Both the position numbers and the translations under genes were made by a program. DNA of 64,000 nt from an uncultured SAR86 cluster bacterium (GTDB lineage: Bacteria; Pseudomonadota; Gammaproteobacteria; Magnimaribacterales; AG-339-G14), in NCBI GenBank assembly GCA_902596665.1, contig CACJUN010000001.1:257680-321679 (forward strand), given 5' to 3'. The notes beneath the pieces were generated by a model. That model saw only the letters and a program-made list of their open reading frames with translations. It made no database searches and was not told where the DNA came from. This document shows positions 48,791-58,230 of this stretch, piece by piece (position 1 is the stretch's first letter; each line of letters begins with the position of its first letter).

Positions 48791-48823
48791 AAAAAATACC
48801 CGATTTATTCGGGTATTTTTTTA
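48791..48823. terminator. Bidirectional terminator
   Basis: AAAAAATACCCGA-tttat-TCGGGTATTTTTTT; same core as the terminator at 44822. Confidence 0.9.
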
Positions 48824-48833
48824 AATGAAATAC

Positions 48834-49751
48834 TTACAAAGATTCACTGAAAAGTGATTTTAGATTTTGATCTTCTTTTATCTTTGACTTTAAAATTTTT
48901 TTACCTTTATCCAATATTTCATGATCATAGTTGATGATTGAACTTCTAAAACTTTTTTTAGCTTTCACCTTTTTGTAATAATCCTCAAGTAAAGGTTTAT
49001 CTCTAAATAATATTTCGTCCCAGCCGACTTCTTCAATTCTATGAAGAATAACCGCCCAACTAATGTCTGCTAAGGTAAATGAATTATTGATAATCCAATC
49101 TTGTTCTTTGGTCTTTAAATGATTATTTAGTTCAAGTAGGTGATTGTTAATATTCTTTAATGATCTTTTAATTAACCTTCTGATAGGAGAACTACTCGTG
49201 AAAGCTTTATATCCAAATATCTTAAGAATAATAAAAAGGAAAACCCTTATTTTTAACGGATGATTTATTAAACCAAAAAATATTTTGTTGATATTTATAT
49301 ACTTAATCATTGAAGCAAAAAGTGGAAACGTCAAAGCGCCTATACAGTTTCCTGCATATATATCTTGATTTTCCATTGGATCTCCAACCATAGAAGACTT
49401 TTTTACCCAATAGTCCATTGAATTTTTATCTTTTTCATTAGCAGGAATTATAGAACTTGAAGAAGACTCTTTAGTTAAATAGTAAATTTGTTCATGCGAT
49501 TCATAAATTGGATAACCTTCATGAAGTAAAACTGGGACAGTTGCACCGGGATTAATTTTTAAAAAATTTTTAGAGGCAACTTGATACTTACCTGTTTCTA
49601 TTAAATCAATATGTTCCTGATCATATTCTATTTCTAACTCTTCAAGACATAATCGAACTTTACGAGAACAAAGCGAGAAGCAATTATGATAGAGAATCCA
49701 TTTTTTATCTGTATCAATAACTTTAAAACTTTGTATTCCTTCTCTAGCCAC
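48834..49751 (-). CDS. Glutathione S-transferase family protein
   Basis: 305 aa; ILYHNCFSLCSRKVRLCLEELEIEYD...NPGATVPVLLHEGYPIYES. Confidence 0.87.
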   Translation of the reverse strand: MAREGIQSFKVIDTDKKWILYHNCFSLCSRKVRLCLEELEIEYDQEHIDLIETGKYQVASKNFLKINPGATVPVLLHEGYPIYESHEQIYYLTKESSSSSIIPANEKDKNSMDYWVKKSSMVGDPMENQDIYAGNCIGALTFPLFASMIKYININKIFFGLINHPLKIRVFLFIILKIFGYKAFTSSSPIRRLIKRSLKNINNHLLELNNHLKTKEQDWIINNSFTLADISWAVILHRIEEVGWDEILFRDKPLLEDYYKKVKAKKSFRSSIINYDHEILDKGKKILKSKIKEDQNLKSLFSESL

Positions 49752-51315
49752 GTTTTATTTTTTTCTTGATTGAATAGATAAGGAGAATCGCTAACAAGAT
49801 AAACAAGATTACATAGGTTTTATTTGCTAATAATAAAATCCATACAAATATAAGAGTTCCGATAATAGGGGAGGGCTTTTCTACCAATTCAAAATCATAA
49901 TTTAACCAAGGAGTTCCACTCTCTTCAGATAACATTCTATCCCCGTGAAGATAAAGATAACTTGCATCAGGATATCCTTGTAGATTTCGTTTGGGAATTT
50001 TGTTGAGAGTTTCCTTCATTAGATTAAAAATATCAGGATAATCTTTTGATAAATCATACTCTTCAAGTGGATCCTCTATGATATTAAATAATTCATAGTA
50101 ATTAACTGAGTTACTTCCAGCTGGACCTTTTTTAAAGTAAAGCTTCCAATCATTATTGAACAAGGCAATTTCTTCAAAAGCTACACTGGCAGCTAAAACT
50201 GAATTTTGTGGTTTATCAACTGTTCGTTTAAGCAAAGAATCCCATCTACTGGTACCTTCAAAAAAACTGTTTTCATAATCAATTTCAGCTGCACTCAATA
50301 AAGTTGGTAAGACATCCTGTATGAAAAAAAACTGATTAGAAGATTCATTTTTAAATTTACCTTCCCACATCATAAATGCTGGAACCCTTATACCTCCTTC
50401 ATATGCTGACCCTTTACTACCTTTTAATCCTCCGCTGCTACCTTTAGCATTCAATAATTCTGGAACAACTACTGCTCCGATTGGATCAATGTCAAAGACA
50501 GGACCATTGTCACTAAAAAAAAGTATCAGGGTATTTGACGAAAGTTTTTCATCTTTTATGCTATCGATGATTCTCCCAATTTGTTTATCTAGAATACTAA
50601 TATTTGCTGCATAAATTCTTTCTTTTGGATCATCAATATATCCAAACTTTTCTATGTTCTTATAAGGAGCTTGAATAGGGGTGTGAGGAGCATTGAAAGC
50701 TACATATAAGAGTAAAGGTTTATTATTTTGTTTATTTTGTATGACTTTTATTGCTTCGTTCGCAATTAGGTCTGTTGAATAACCTTCTTCTCTTAAAGGC
50801 ACACCATTCTTATGCCAATCAAGTCTTCCTGACATTGTATGGTTAAAATAATCGATCCCTCCATTCATAAAACCATAGGTTGTATCAAAACCTCTTTGAC
50901 CTGGTAAATATTCTTTAGAGTTCATGCCTAAGTGCCATTTTCCAACTAAAGCTGTTTGATACCCCGCTTCTTTGAAATACTCAGGAAGTATTTTGTACTC
51001 AAGTGGAAGCCCCGTTGGATTTGTAGAAGGATTACTAATGGGTCTTAGAATACCTACAGTATATGCTTCTAGCCCCGTCATTAAAGACGCTCTTGTAGGA
51101 CTACATATTGGATTTGAATAAAATCGATTTAACTCTAAACCTTCATTCACGAACCTATCTATATTCGGAGTTGGAATAATGCTTTCATGGTATGAAACGT
51201 CACCCCAACCCAAATCATCAGAAACAATAATGACAACATTTGGCTTTTCAAATGGAAAAATAAAATTAGAAAATAAAAGGAAACAGAGAAGTGTAAACCT
51301 TAAATTTTTAACCAA
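49744..51315 (-). CDS. Sulfatase (type I, Cys-type formylglycine motif)
   Basis: 523 aa; signal peptide, VVIIVSDDLGWGDVSYH, NPICSPTRASLMTG, LVGKWHLG, C-terminal TM. Confidence 0.92.
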   Translation of the reverse strand: MVKNLRFTLLCFLLFSNFIFPFEKPNVVIIVSDDLGWGDVSYHESIIPTPNIDRFVNEGLELNRFYSNPICSPTRASLMTGLEAYTVGILRPISNPSTNPTGLPLEYKILPEYFKEAGYQTALVGKWHLGMNSKEYLPGQRGFDTTYGFMNGGIDYFNHTMSGRLDWHKNGVPLREEGYSTDLIANEAIKVIQNKQNNKPLLLYVAFNAPHTPIQAPYKNIEKFGYIDDPKERIYAANISILDKQIGRIIDSIKDEKLSSNTLILFFSDNGPVFDIDPIGAVVVPELLNAKGSSGGLKGSKGSAYEGGIRVPAFMMWEGKFKNESSNQFFFIQDVLPTLLSAAEIDYENSFFEGTSRWDSLLKRTVDKPQNSVLAASVAFEEIALFNNDWKLYFKKGPAGSNSVNYYELFNIIEDPLEEYDLSKDYPDIFNLMKETLNKIPKRNLQGYPDASYLYLHGDRMLSEESGTPWLNYDFELVEKPSPIIGTLIFVWILLLANKTYVILFILLAILLIYSIKKKIKRG

Positions 51316-52168
51316 TTGACTCTAAAAAGTTAGCTAAATTCTTTCCTATTTGATCAGGAGAAGTTTCCTGAATAAAGTGATTTCCTTTTACGGTTACTTC
51401 TTTAAGATTTTTCCAACTCCTTACAAATTCTCTTTGATCACCAATAAGTATTGATCCTGGATCAGCATTAATAAAAAGTTTAGGAATATCAGAGTCTTTA
51501 TGGAAATCTGCATTTTTTTGTACTTCATCCACAACCTCAGGAGGTTCTCCCTCTAGAGGAATTTGTCTTGGCCAAGTCAGAGTAGGGCGTCTATCTTCTC
51601 CACTATTAACAAAAGGTCTTCTGTATTCATTTTTATCATCTTCAGTAAGTTTAGGAGCATCTAAAAATAAAATCTTTTCTACAAAATAATTCTTTTCAAG
51701 AATTAATTCTTCTCCAGCTTCAGATCTATAGAGACCAAAGATCTTTCTAGCCATTTCAGGCCATTGATCCCAGACCATAGGCATTACAATTGCTTCCATA
51801 AAAGTTATGGATTTTATTCTTTCAGAATTTTCCCTCGCAAATTGAAAACCCATAGCTGATCCCCAATCGTGAATTACTAAATTAATATTATTTCCAAGAT
51901 TTAATTCTTCTAATAAAGAAGTCAAATAATTATACTGCCCATGATATTTGTAACCTGGATCATCTATATTATTTAGTTTTTCTGAGTCTCCCATGCCAAT
52001 AAGATCAGGTATTACTATTCGTCCTAATCCTTCCACATGAGGTGCTATATTTCTCCATAAATAAGAAGACGTTGGATTTCCATGTAAAAAAACTATTGGA
52101 TCACCTTGACCCTCGTCAACATAGGCCATTTCTTTGCCTTTAATTTTGATGTGTTTCTTTGGATACAT
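51308..52168 (-). CDS. Haloalkane dehalogenase-like alpha/beta hydrolase (LinB/DhaA type)
   Basis: Start trimmed to MYPKKHIKIKGKEMAYVDEG; FLHGNPTSSYLWRNI, LVIHDWGSAMGFQFA nucleophile Asp, GNHFIQE His. Confidence 0.87.
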   Translation of the reverse strand: MYPKKHIKIKGKEMAYVDEGQGDPIVFLHGNPTSSYLWRNIAPHVEGLGRIVIPDLIGMGDSEKLNNIDDPGYKYHGQYNYLTSLLEELNLGNNINLVIHDWGSAMGFQFARENSERIKSITFMEAIVMPMVWDQWPEMARKIFGLYRSEAGEELILEKNYFVEKILFLDAPKLTEDDKNEYRRPFVNSGEDRRPTLTWPRQIPLEGEPPEVVDEVQKNADFHKDSDIPKLFINADPGSILIGDQREFVRSWKNLKEVTVKGNHFIQETSPDQIGKNLANFLESIG

Positions 52169-52170
52169 TT

Positions 52171-52542
52171 TTAGATTAATGCTAGTGCCATCATAATGAG
52201 AATAATTGTTGAAGGAAGCCAAACTAGCGTTCTTAAAACACCTATGCCAGCCATATATAAGGCACCATGGGCGATTCTTAATATTAACCACCACATTGCT
52301 AAACCGCTTATATCTACTCCCGCTGCAATAGACCAAACTGCTAAGGCAAGAAAAATTGGAAGTGTCTCTTTTAAATTATCTTTTGCCTTTGTAGCTCTGG
52401 AGAGCATTAAAGAGGGCGGGTGTTCAGGTTCATTGTCTCTATTAGAAAGTTGCCAATTTAAGTTTTTTGAATTCAACATCATTGGAATAAGCCAAATTTG
52501 AAACAAGGCCAACAGCAAGGTATATCCTATTATCATTTCCAT
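52171..52542 (-). CDS. MAPEG family membrane protein
   Basis: 123 aa, four hydrophobic segments, R(A/I)...RIAHGALYMAGIGVLRTLVWL. Confidence 0.75.
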   Translation of the reverse strand: MEMIIGYTLLLALFQIWLIPMMLNSKNLNWQLSNRDNEPEHPPSLMLSRATKAKDNLKETLPIFLALAVWSIAAGVDISGLAMWWLILRIAHGALYMAGIGVLRTLVWLPSTIILIMMALALI

Positions 52543-52640
52543 AATTTTCTCCTTTTTGTAAATTAAGTATAAGTTATTTTTTTTAATAAATTAAAGTAGT
52601 TTTCAATTTACTATTTTTCCTTATCGTCTATGATCATTTA

Positions 52641-53642
52641 ATGAAAATTATTCATTTTCTTTTCCTATTTGTTCTTTCAGTTAATTCATATTCAAACCAA
52701 GAGATACTTACCTTAGGTTTTGGCTCCTGTCTGCATCAAGACAGAAGCATGGCCATTCTTAAGACTATAGAAAAGAAAGAATTGGATCTATTTATGTTTA
52801 TTGGAGATAACGTCTACGGAGATCAAGAAGATGGAGAATTAGACAAACTTATTAGAACCTATAAGCAACAATACAACAATCTAGAAAATTTTTTAAAAAA
52901 TGTAAGAACAGAGTTTATTTGGGATGATCATGATTTTGGAATAAATGATGGTGGTTCTAATTATCGATACAAGGACAGAGCAAAAGAACTTTTTTTAGAG
53001 ACTTGGAAAATTCCATCTAATGATCCACGTAGACTTAGAGATGGTCTCTATTTCGATAAAATGATCAAAAAAAATGGCCTTAAGGTTCATTTAATATTTT
53101 TAGATAATAGATCCTTTAAATCTGAATGGAAATTAACAGATGAATTTAATAAAGAAGGGAAAGAGAGGTATGTAAAAGATTTCGATCCTGAAAAGACATT
53201 ATTGGGGAAAAAACAATGGCAATGGCTAAAGGACAAGTTAAACGAAGATAGCGATATAAAAATTATCTTATCTAGTTTGCAGATTTTGAGTTTAGGGCAT
53301 GGATGGGAATCATGGGATAAATTACCCTTAGAAAGAGAAAGACTCTTTAATCTCATAGACGAATCTAATGTATCTAATCTTTTTATTCTTTCTGGAGATA
53401 GACATAGGGGTGGTTTTTATCGCTTTAAGACTAATGATAATAATAATATTTTCGAATTCACATCAAGTTCATTAAATCTACCAATACCATTCAATACAGA
53501 AGAGAAAGGTCCATTAAGGATAGGTTCAACCTACAGAAAAGCTAATTTTGGCGTTGTTCGTATTTTTGAAGACAAAGTAGTTATGGAACTTACTTCTCAT
53601 AAGGGAAAAGTAGTGAATTCTTTAAGCCTAGAAATTAATTAA
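52641..53642 (+). CDS. PhoD-like metallophosphatase, secreted
   Basis: 333 aa; signal peptide, GFGSCLHQ, FMFIGDNVYGDQ, FIWDDHDFGINDGG, FILSGDRHRGGFY. Confidence 0.88.
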   Translation: MKIIHFLFLFVLSVNSYSNQEILTLGFGSCLHQDRSMAILKTIEKKELDLFMFIGDNVYGDQEDGELDKLIRTYKQQYNNLENFLKNVRTEFIWDDHDFGINDGGSNYRYKDRAKELFLETWKIPSNDPRRLRDGLYFDKMIKKNGLKVHLIFLDNRSFKSEWKLTDEFNKEGKERYVKDFDPEKTLLGKKQWQWLKDKLNEDSDIKIILSSLQILSLGHGWESWDKLPLERERLFNLIDESNVSNLFILSGDRHRGGFYRFKTNDNNNIFEFTSSSLNLPIPFNTEEKGPLRIGSTYRKANFGVVRIFEDKVVMELTSHKGKVVNSLSLEIN

Positions 53643-53687
53643 TATTTTATATATTCGTATAATATATATTATGTAAAGTAATAAATA

Positions 53688-54176
53688 TTACGTAACTTCC
53701 ACATAAACAACCGAATACCCTTCTTTTATGGTGCTTTCAGTGATTTCTACAAATCCATGTTTTTTATGAAAATTAATAGATAACTCATTTGGTGGATCAA
53801 TATTTACCTCCGCACATATGGGTATATTAAATTTATGTTTAATTGATATTAATTTGTCATAAAAAGTACTTCCAATACCACAAGACTGAAATTTATTGTC
53901 TATTGCAATACGATCAATATAAAAAAATTTATTATGTCTTTTTTGAAAAAATTTATAATTGATAGATTGATAATTGGTATTTTCTCTAAGACAAATGACA
54001 AAACCCAAACATGTACCCTTCTTGACAATTCCGTAAGAAATATTTGATATTTCGATTAAATTTATAAATTCCTCTAAAGATAAAGATCCAACTTTAGGAA
54101 CTTGCTGTTGATTAATTTCGTAGAATGAAGAAAAGATTTCTTCGTCTTGATTAATCTTTAAGTCAATTAACTCCAA
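53688..54176 (-). CDS. GNAT-family N-acetyltransferase
   Basis: 162 aa; IDRIAIDNKFQSCGIGSTFYDKL, NFHKKHGFVE. Confidence 0.8.
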   Translation of the reverse strand: MELIDLKINQDEEIFSSFYEINQQQVPKVGSLSLEEFINLIEISNISYGIVKKGTCLGFVICLRENTNYQSINYKFFQKRHNKFFYIDRIAIDNKFQSCGIGSTFYDKLISIKHKFNIPICAEVNIDPPNELSINFHKKHGFVEITESTIKEGYSVVYVEVT

Positions 54177-54215
54177 ATTTAAAATCTATGGGACAAATAG
54201 GTATAATTTTTTAAT

Positions 54216-54638
54216 TTAGTCATTCTCTGAGGGAATAACTGTTTCAATATTTAATTGCCCTTTTAATCCAGCAACTCTGTGTTGTGCACTTTTTATGTAA
54301 TCTGGATCAGAAATCATATCTAACATTGCTTTCCTGTTTGGATAAGTAGCTATCGCAACAGAATCCCAAAGTTCTTCAACTTCACCCAACATCAATCTTT
54401 TTACATCGGCTCCAAATATAGCTGTTGCCCCCACTTTGGCTAGATGATGTTGAACCTCTTCAGAATAAATTGCATAAGCCTCTCTTCCCGATAAATCTGT
54501 TTCTCTTTTATCTGGATATTCAGCTTTATCTTTAAACTTGAGAAGATTCACCATATAGATTGGCTCATCATTGCCTTTTTCAAGAAATTCTGCCATTTGA
54601 TCATCGTTTGGCATAACTTTATTTTCAAATTTCATCAA
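54216..54638 (-). CDS. DUF1330-like dimeric alpha/beta-barrel protein
   Basis: 140 aa; PIYMVNLLKFKDKAEYP...YSEEVQHHLAKVGA...VAIATYPNRKAMLDMI. Confidence 0.75.
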   Translation of the reverse strand: MMKFENKVMPNDDQMAEFLEKGNDEPIYMVNLLKFKDKAEYPDKRETDLSGREAYAIYSEEVQHHLAKVGATAIFGADVKRLMLGEVEELWDSVAIATYPNRKAMLDMISDPDYIKSAQHRVAGLKGQLNIETVIPSEND

Positions 54639-55606
54639 ACAGCTTGCTTAAGTTTTGATTGAATAATTTCTTCAGCTTCATTTACTATCCTGTCAATAAG
54701 TTCTTTTACACTGGGGATGTCATAAACCAAACCCGCTACCATGCCACATGACCAAGCTCCAACATCCATATCACCGTCCATCATGATCGTTGGATAGACT
54801 CCTGCAACTTCATCAACAATATCTGAGAATGTTAGCTTATCTCCAAGAGCTTTTTCTTTTTCCATTAGTCTATCAACTGCTGGATTTGCCAATACCCTCT
54901 CAGTGTTAGTAAGAGAACGCATAATTAATCTTGTATCTAATTCAGAAGCATTCACGATAGCTTTTTTAACGTTTTCATGAACAGGAGCTTCTTCAGTTGC
55001 TATGAATCTTGTTCCCATATTCATTCCCTCTGCTCCTAGAGCCATAGCTGCAACTAAACTTCGGGCATCAGCCATTCCTCCAGAGGCTACAAAAGGAATT
55101 TCTAATTCGTCTGCTGCTCTAGGCAACAAAATAAAATTAGGAATATCATCCTCACCAGGATGACCTCCACATTCAAATCCATCAACAGATATAGCATCAC
55201 ACCCAACGCTTTGGGCTTTCAAAGAATGTCTTACAGATGTGCACTTATGAATAACTTTAATTCCAGCGTCTTTTAATGCAGGCATATATTCAGCAGGACT
55301 CCTTCCAGCTGTTTCTACTATTTTAACTCCACCTTCAATAATAACTTTAATAAGCCCTGGGTAGTCTGGAGGTGTTAACGAAGGTAAAAAAGTTAAATTC
55401 ACCCCAAAAGGTTTATCAGTCATATCCTTACATTTAGCTATTTCATTTGCTAACTTTTCTGGAGTACCCTGAGTAAGACCAGTGATTATTCCTAAGCCAC
55501 CAGCATTCGATACAGCAGCTGCCAATTCAGCAAAACCAACATAGTGCATTCCACCTTGAATAATTGGATGCTCTATATCAAAAAGTTCAGTAATTTTTGT
55601 TTTCAT
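54635..55606 (-). CDS. Nitronate monooxygenase (2-nitropropane dioxygenase) family
   Basis: 323 aa; HPIIQGGMHYVGFAELAAAVSNAGGLGIITG, VDGFECGGHPGED, VASGGMADARSLVAAMALGAEGMNMGTRF. Confidence 0.9.
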   Translation of the reverse strand: MKTKITELFDIEHPIIQGGMHYVGFAELAAAVSNAGGLGIITGLTQGTPEKLANEIAKCKDMTDKPFGVNLTFLPSLTPPDYPGLIKVIIEGGVKIVETAGRSPAEYMPALKDAGIKVIHKCTSVRHSLKAQSVGCDAISVDGFECGGHPGEDDIPNFILLPRAADELEIPFVASGGMADARSLVAAMALGAEGMNMGTRFIATEEAPVHENVKKAIVNASELDTRLIMRSLTNTERVLANPAVDRLMEKEKALGDKLTFSDIVDEVAGVYPTIMMDGDMDVGAWSCGMVAGLVYDIPSVKELIDRIVNEAEEIIQSKLKQAV

Positions 55607-55613
55607 AACTCTC

Positions 55614-56675
55614 CTAGTTAATTGACGTAATAATAATTTCTTTTGAATCTACAGGTAATATAACCATTGTTCCGTCGTCAGATAAAGTCCAATTTGAAAG
55701 AATATCATCTATTCCTCTAGTAAAAATATCTGCAACTAAATCAGTTCTTGGTGCGGGAATTAAATGGTAATAAACAAGATGGCCAACGTTTGCTTCTTTC
55801 GCTAGATTCGCAACTTCAATAGTGTTGGTATGGTAATTTTGTATATCTACAATAGCAATCCTGGAAGAGGAGTTCTCTGGAAGAGCGTTATACATCATGT
55901 CTAAAGTCCCTTTATGAAAAGCCTCATGGAATAAGACATCAACATTCTTTGAATTATTTAGGATTGCTTCTGAATAAATAGTATCCCCACTCAAAACGAT
56001 CGATCTCCCTTTATATTCAATCTTAAAAGCTAATGAAGGATCGATCGGTTTGTGATCAACTAAGAAAGCAGTAATTACAATTCCATTAGATTCGTACACA
56101 GGATCGCTAAAGTCAGTAATTTCGTATCCATCAAAACCTGCTGCTTTTAAAGGAGCAAATTTATCGCCATGATGATCATTACGATATTTCCAATCCAACG
56201 AGAAAGCTTCAGTAAATCCGTTAAGAACCTGATTTATCCCCTCTGGACCGTACACTTTTAATTTAGACTGTCGACCTGTTCCTATCCAATTCCACATATG
56301 TATTTCAGGAAGTTCAGCGATATGATCAGAGTGAAGATGAGAAATGAAAATACTATTTAATTGGTTCAAGGGAACACGCCAATTTCTTAAATTATCTATG
56401 CTTTTATTACCGACATCAAAAATGAAGGTTTCTTCTCCGGCTTTTATCATTACGCAAGTCTCTGCCCTAGTTGGATGAGGTAGAGGAGATTTTGAACCGC
56501 ATACCAAAGCACTTAGAGAATCTTCTTCTGGAAAAATATTTGGTGCAGTGCTTATTAAATTTTGAGCAAGTCGTTGAAACAAAGCATCTTGAACGGCTGG
56601 TACTCTAGTTAGGAAAAATAATATTCCAGCGATTATAAAAATAACCAAAATTAGATAGGTAATAATTTTTTTCAT
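55614..56675 (-). CDS. MBL-fold metallohydrolase, membrane-anchored
   Basis: 353 aa; N-terminal TM helix, FISHLHSDHIAEL (HxHxDH), IVLSGDTIYSEA. Confidence 0.88.
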   Translation of the reverse strand: MKKIITYLILVIFIIAGILFFLTRVPAVQDALFQRLAQNLISTAPNIFPEEDSLSALVCGSKSPLPHPTRAETCVMIKAGEETFIFDVGNKSIDNLRNWRVPLNQLNSIFISHLHSDHIAELPEIHMWNWIGTGRQSKLKVYGPEGINQVLNGFTEAFSLDWKYRNDHHGDKFAPLKAAGFDGYEITDFSDPVYESNGIVITAFLVDHKPIDPSLAFKIEYKGRSIVLSGDTIYSEAILNNSKNVDVLFHEAFHKGTLDMMYNALPENSSSRIAIVDIQNYHTNTIEVANLAKEANVGHLVYYHLIPAPRTDLVADIFTRGIDDILSNWTLSDDGTMVILPVDSKEIIITSIN

Positions 56676-56676
56676 A

Positions 56677-57138
56677 TCAGGATTTCCTTTTTAAAAGTGA
56701 AGTAATAAATAAAATTAATAAGAATGCAGTGACATAAGGAGCGGATTCAATTCCTGGAGTTGTGCCGGTTTTATATTCAGCTAAATTGAGAGGAGAATTT
56801 GAAGCATTTATAACTCTAACTGACCACTCAATTAAAAAAACTAAAATAGTTAAAGGTAAGAGAGACCTGTATCTAAAAAGTATTACCCAAGCAAAAGCAC
56901 AAAATAATAATTGAATTAATCCCCATAGCGAAAAAAACGCATAGATAACTGGCATTGGATCAGGAGAGCCATCTAACACTATCATATTTGCTATACCGTG
57001 CAGGCCAAATTCTGCGTAGAAGAGATGAATAATTGATCTCCAGGTCATTAATAAAAGAAAAGGAATAAAAATGTAAACCACCAATCTAGGACCAAGATAA
57101 TTATTATCAGCAATCTTGGGAAACAACATAGCAAACAT
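56677..57138 (-). CDS. Membrane protein of unknown function
   Basis: 153 aa, four hydrophobic segments, between cluster genes. Confidence 0.6.
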   Translation of the reverse strand: MFAMLFPKIADNNYLGPRLVVYIFIPFLLLMTWRSIIHLFYAEFGLHGIANMIVLDGSPDPMPVIYAFFSLWGLIQLLFCAFAWVILFRYRSLLPLTILVFLIEWSVRVINASNSPLNLAEYKTGTTPGIESAPYVTAFLLILFITSLLKRKS

Positions 57139-57144
57139 GAGTTA

Positions 57145-58227
57145 TTACTCTTTTATGAAATCAATGAGAATATTTGATAGTTTTTTTGCCTTAGTCCACT
57201 GAAAAAAATGCCCTCCTCCTATATTCGGTGCACTTTTTGCATTAGGACACATTTTTAAAACGTCTTTTTCGGCTCCATTTGTAACTGGATCATCACCCGC
57301 AAAGACACTTAAAAAAGGTTTCTGCCAACTTTTATAAAATTCTCTTGCTTTCTTTTGCGCTTCTAATGATTGATCAGGAATCATCGGTACATGACTAGGC
57401 ATAGCTCTAGGACCCATTTTATAAGATGGATCAGGGAATGGTGCTTCGTAGGCTTTATCAAGATTTGATTTAAAAGGAAATAGTTTTCTTAAGCCAAGTC
57501 TAAGAAATATAAAATAAATTAAAAATTTGATGCGCGAGTTTCTTTCCATCATGCTCGTCATCATAAATCCAATGGGAAGATCTTCGGTATCCCAGCACAG
57601 TTTCTGCCAATACATAAAACTTAAAGCTGGATGATGTAATGAATCACTACCCGAAATATTTTTACCATCCATTTTTCTTATTTCTCTTTGCATAGATATT
57701 GGATTAAGTTTTATATCACTATTTCTAAAAGCTTTGATTTTATCTATGACATCTTGAGGTACATCAGGGTTATACGGTAAACCTGTATTCCCCATGGCTA
57801 CTTTAAGAAATCTATCTGGTTGGTTAGCAACTACCCTTAATCCGATAAGGCCTCCCCAATCCTGGCCAAAAAAAGTGAGATTATTAAAATCATTAGCTTT
57901 TATCCAATCGGTCATCCAATCCACTTGTCGTTGATAAGAATAGTCTTCTCTTGATGCAGGTTTATCGGATTTTCCGTAGCCGGGTAAATCAGGAGCAATG
58001 ACTCTAATTCCAGCATCAGTAAGATAAGGAATCATCCTAGAGTATAAATAACTCCATACAGGCTGACCGTGCATTACTAAAAGAGTTGGACCATCATTTG
58101 GACCCTCATCTATATGATGTATTCTCAGATCAGAACCGTCATGAGTTTTTATGACTGTGTAATTAGGATCATATGGGAAGTCTTTTATGTTTTTAAATCT
58201 ACTATCCGGAGTCCTTAAAATTTTCAT
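57145..58227 (-). CDS. Haloalkane dehalogenase-like alpha/beta hydrolase (DhlA type)
   Basis: 360 aa; LLVMHGQPVWSYLYSRMIPYL, TFFGQDWGGLIGLRV, GGGHFFQW. Confidence 0.87.
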   Translation of the reverse strand: MKILRTPDSRFKNIKDFPYDPNYTVIKTHDGSDLRIHHIDEGPNDGPTLLVMHGQPVWSYLYSRMIPYLTDAGIRVIAPDLPGYGKSDKPASREDYSYQRQVDWMTDWIKANDFNNLTFFGQDWGGLIGLRVVANQPDRFLKVAMGNTGLPYNPDVPQDVIDKIKAFRNSDIKLNPISMQREIRKMDGKNISGSDSLHHPALSFMYWQKLCWDTEDLPIGFMMTSMMERNSRIKFLIYFIFLRLGLRKLFPFKSNLDKAYEAPFPDPSYKMGPRAMPSHVPMIPDQSLEAQKKAREFYKSWQKPFLSVFAGDDPVTNGAEKDVLKMCPNAKSAPNIGGGHFFQWTKAKKLSNILIDFIKE

Positions 58228-58230
58228 CTT

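Noticed and set aside
51308-52336. N-terminal 56 residues of the 342-aa hydrolase ORF as a novel domain
   Set aside because: This stretch overlaps the MAPEG coding sequence on the same strand in another frame; the hydrolase motif begins at MYPKKHIKIKGKEM (52168).
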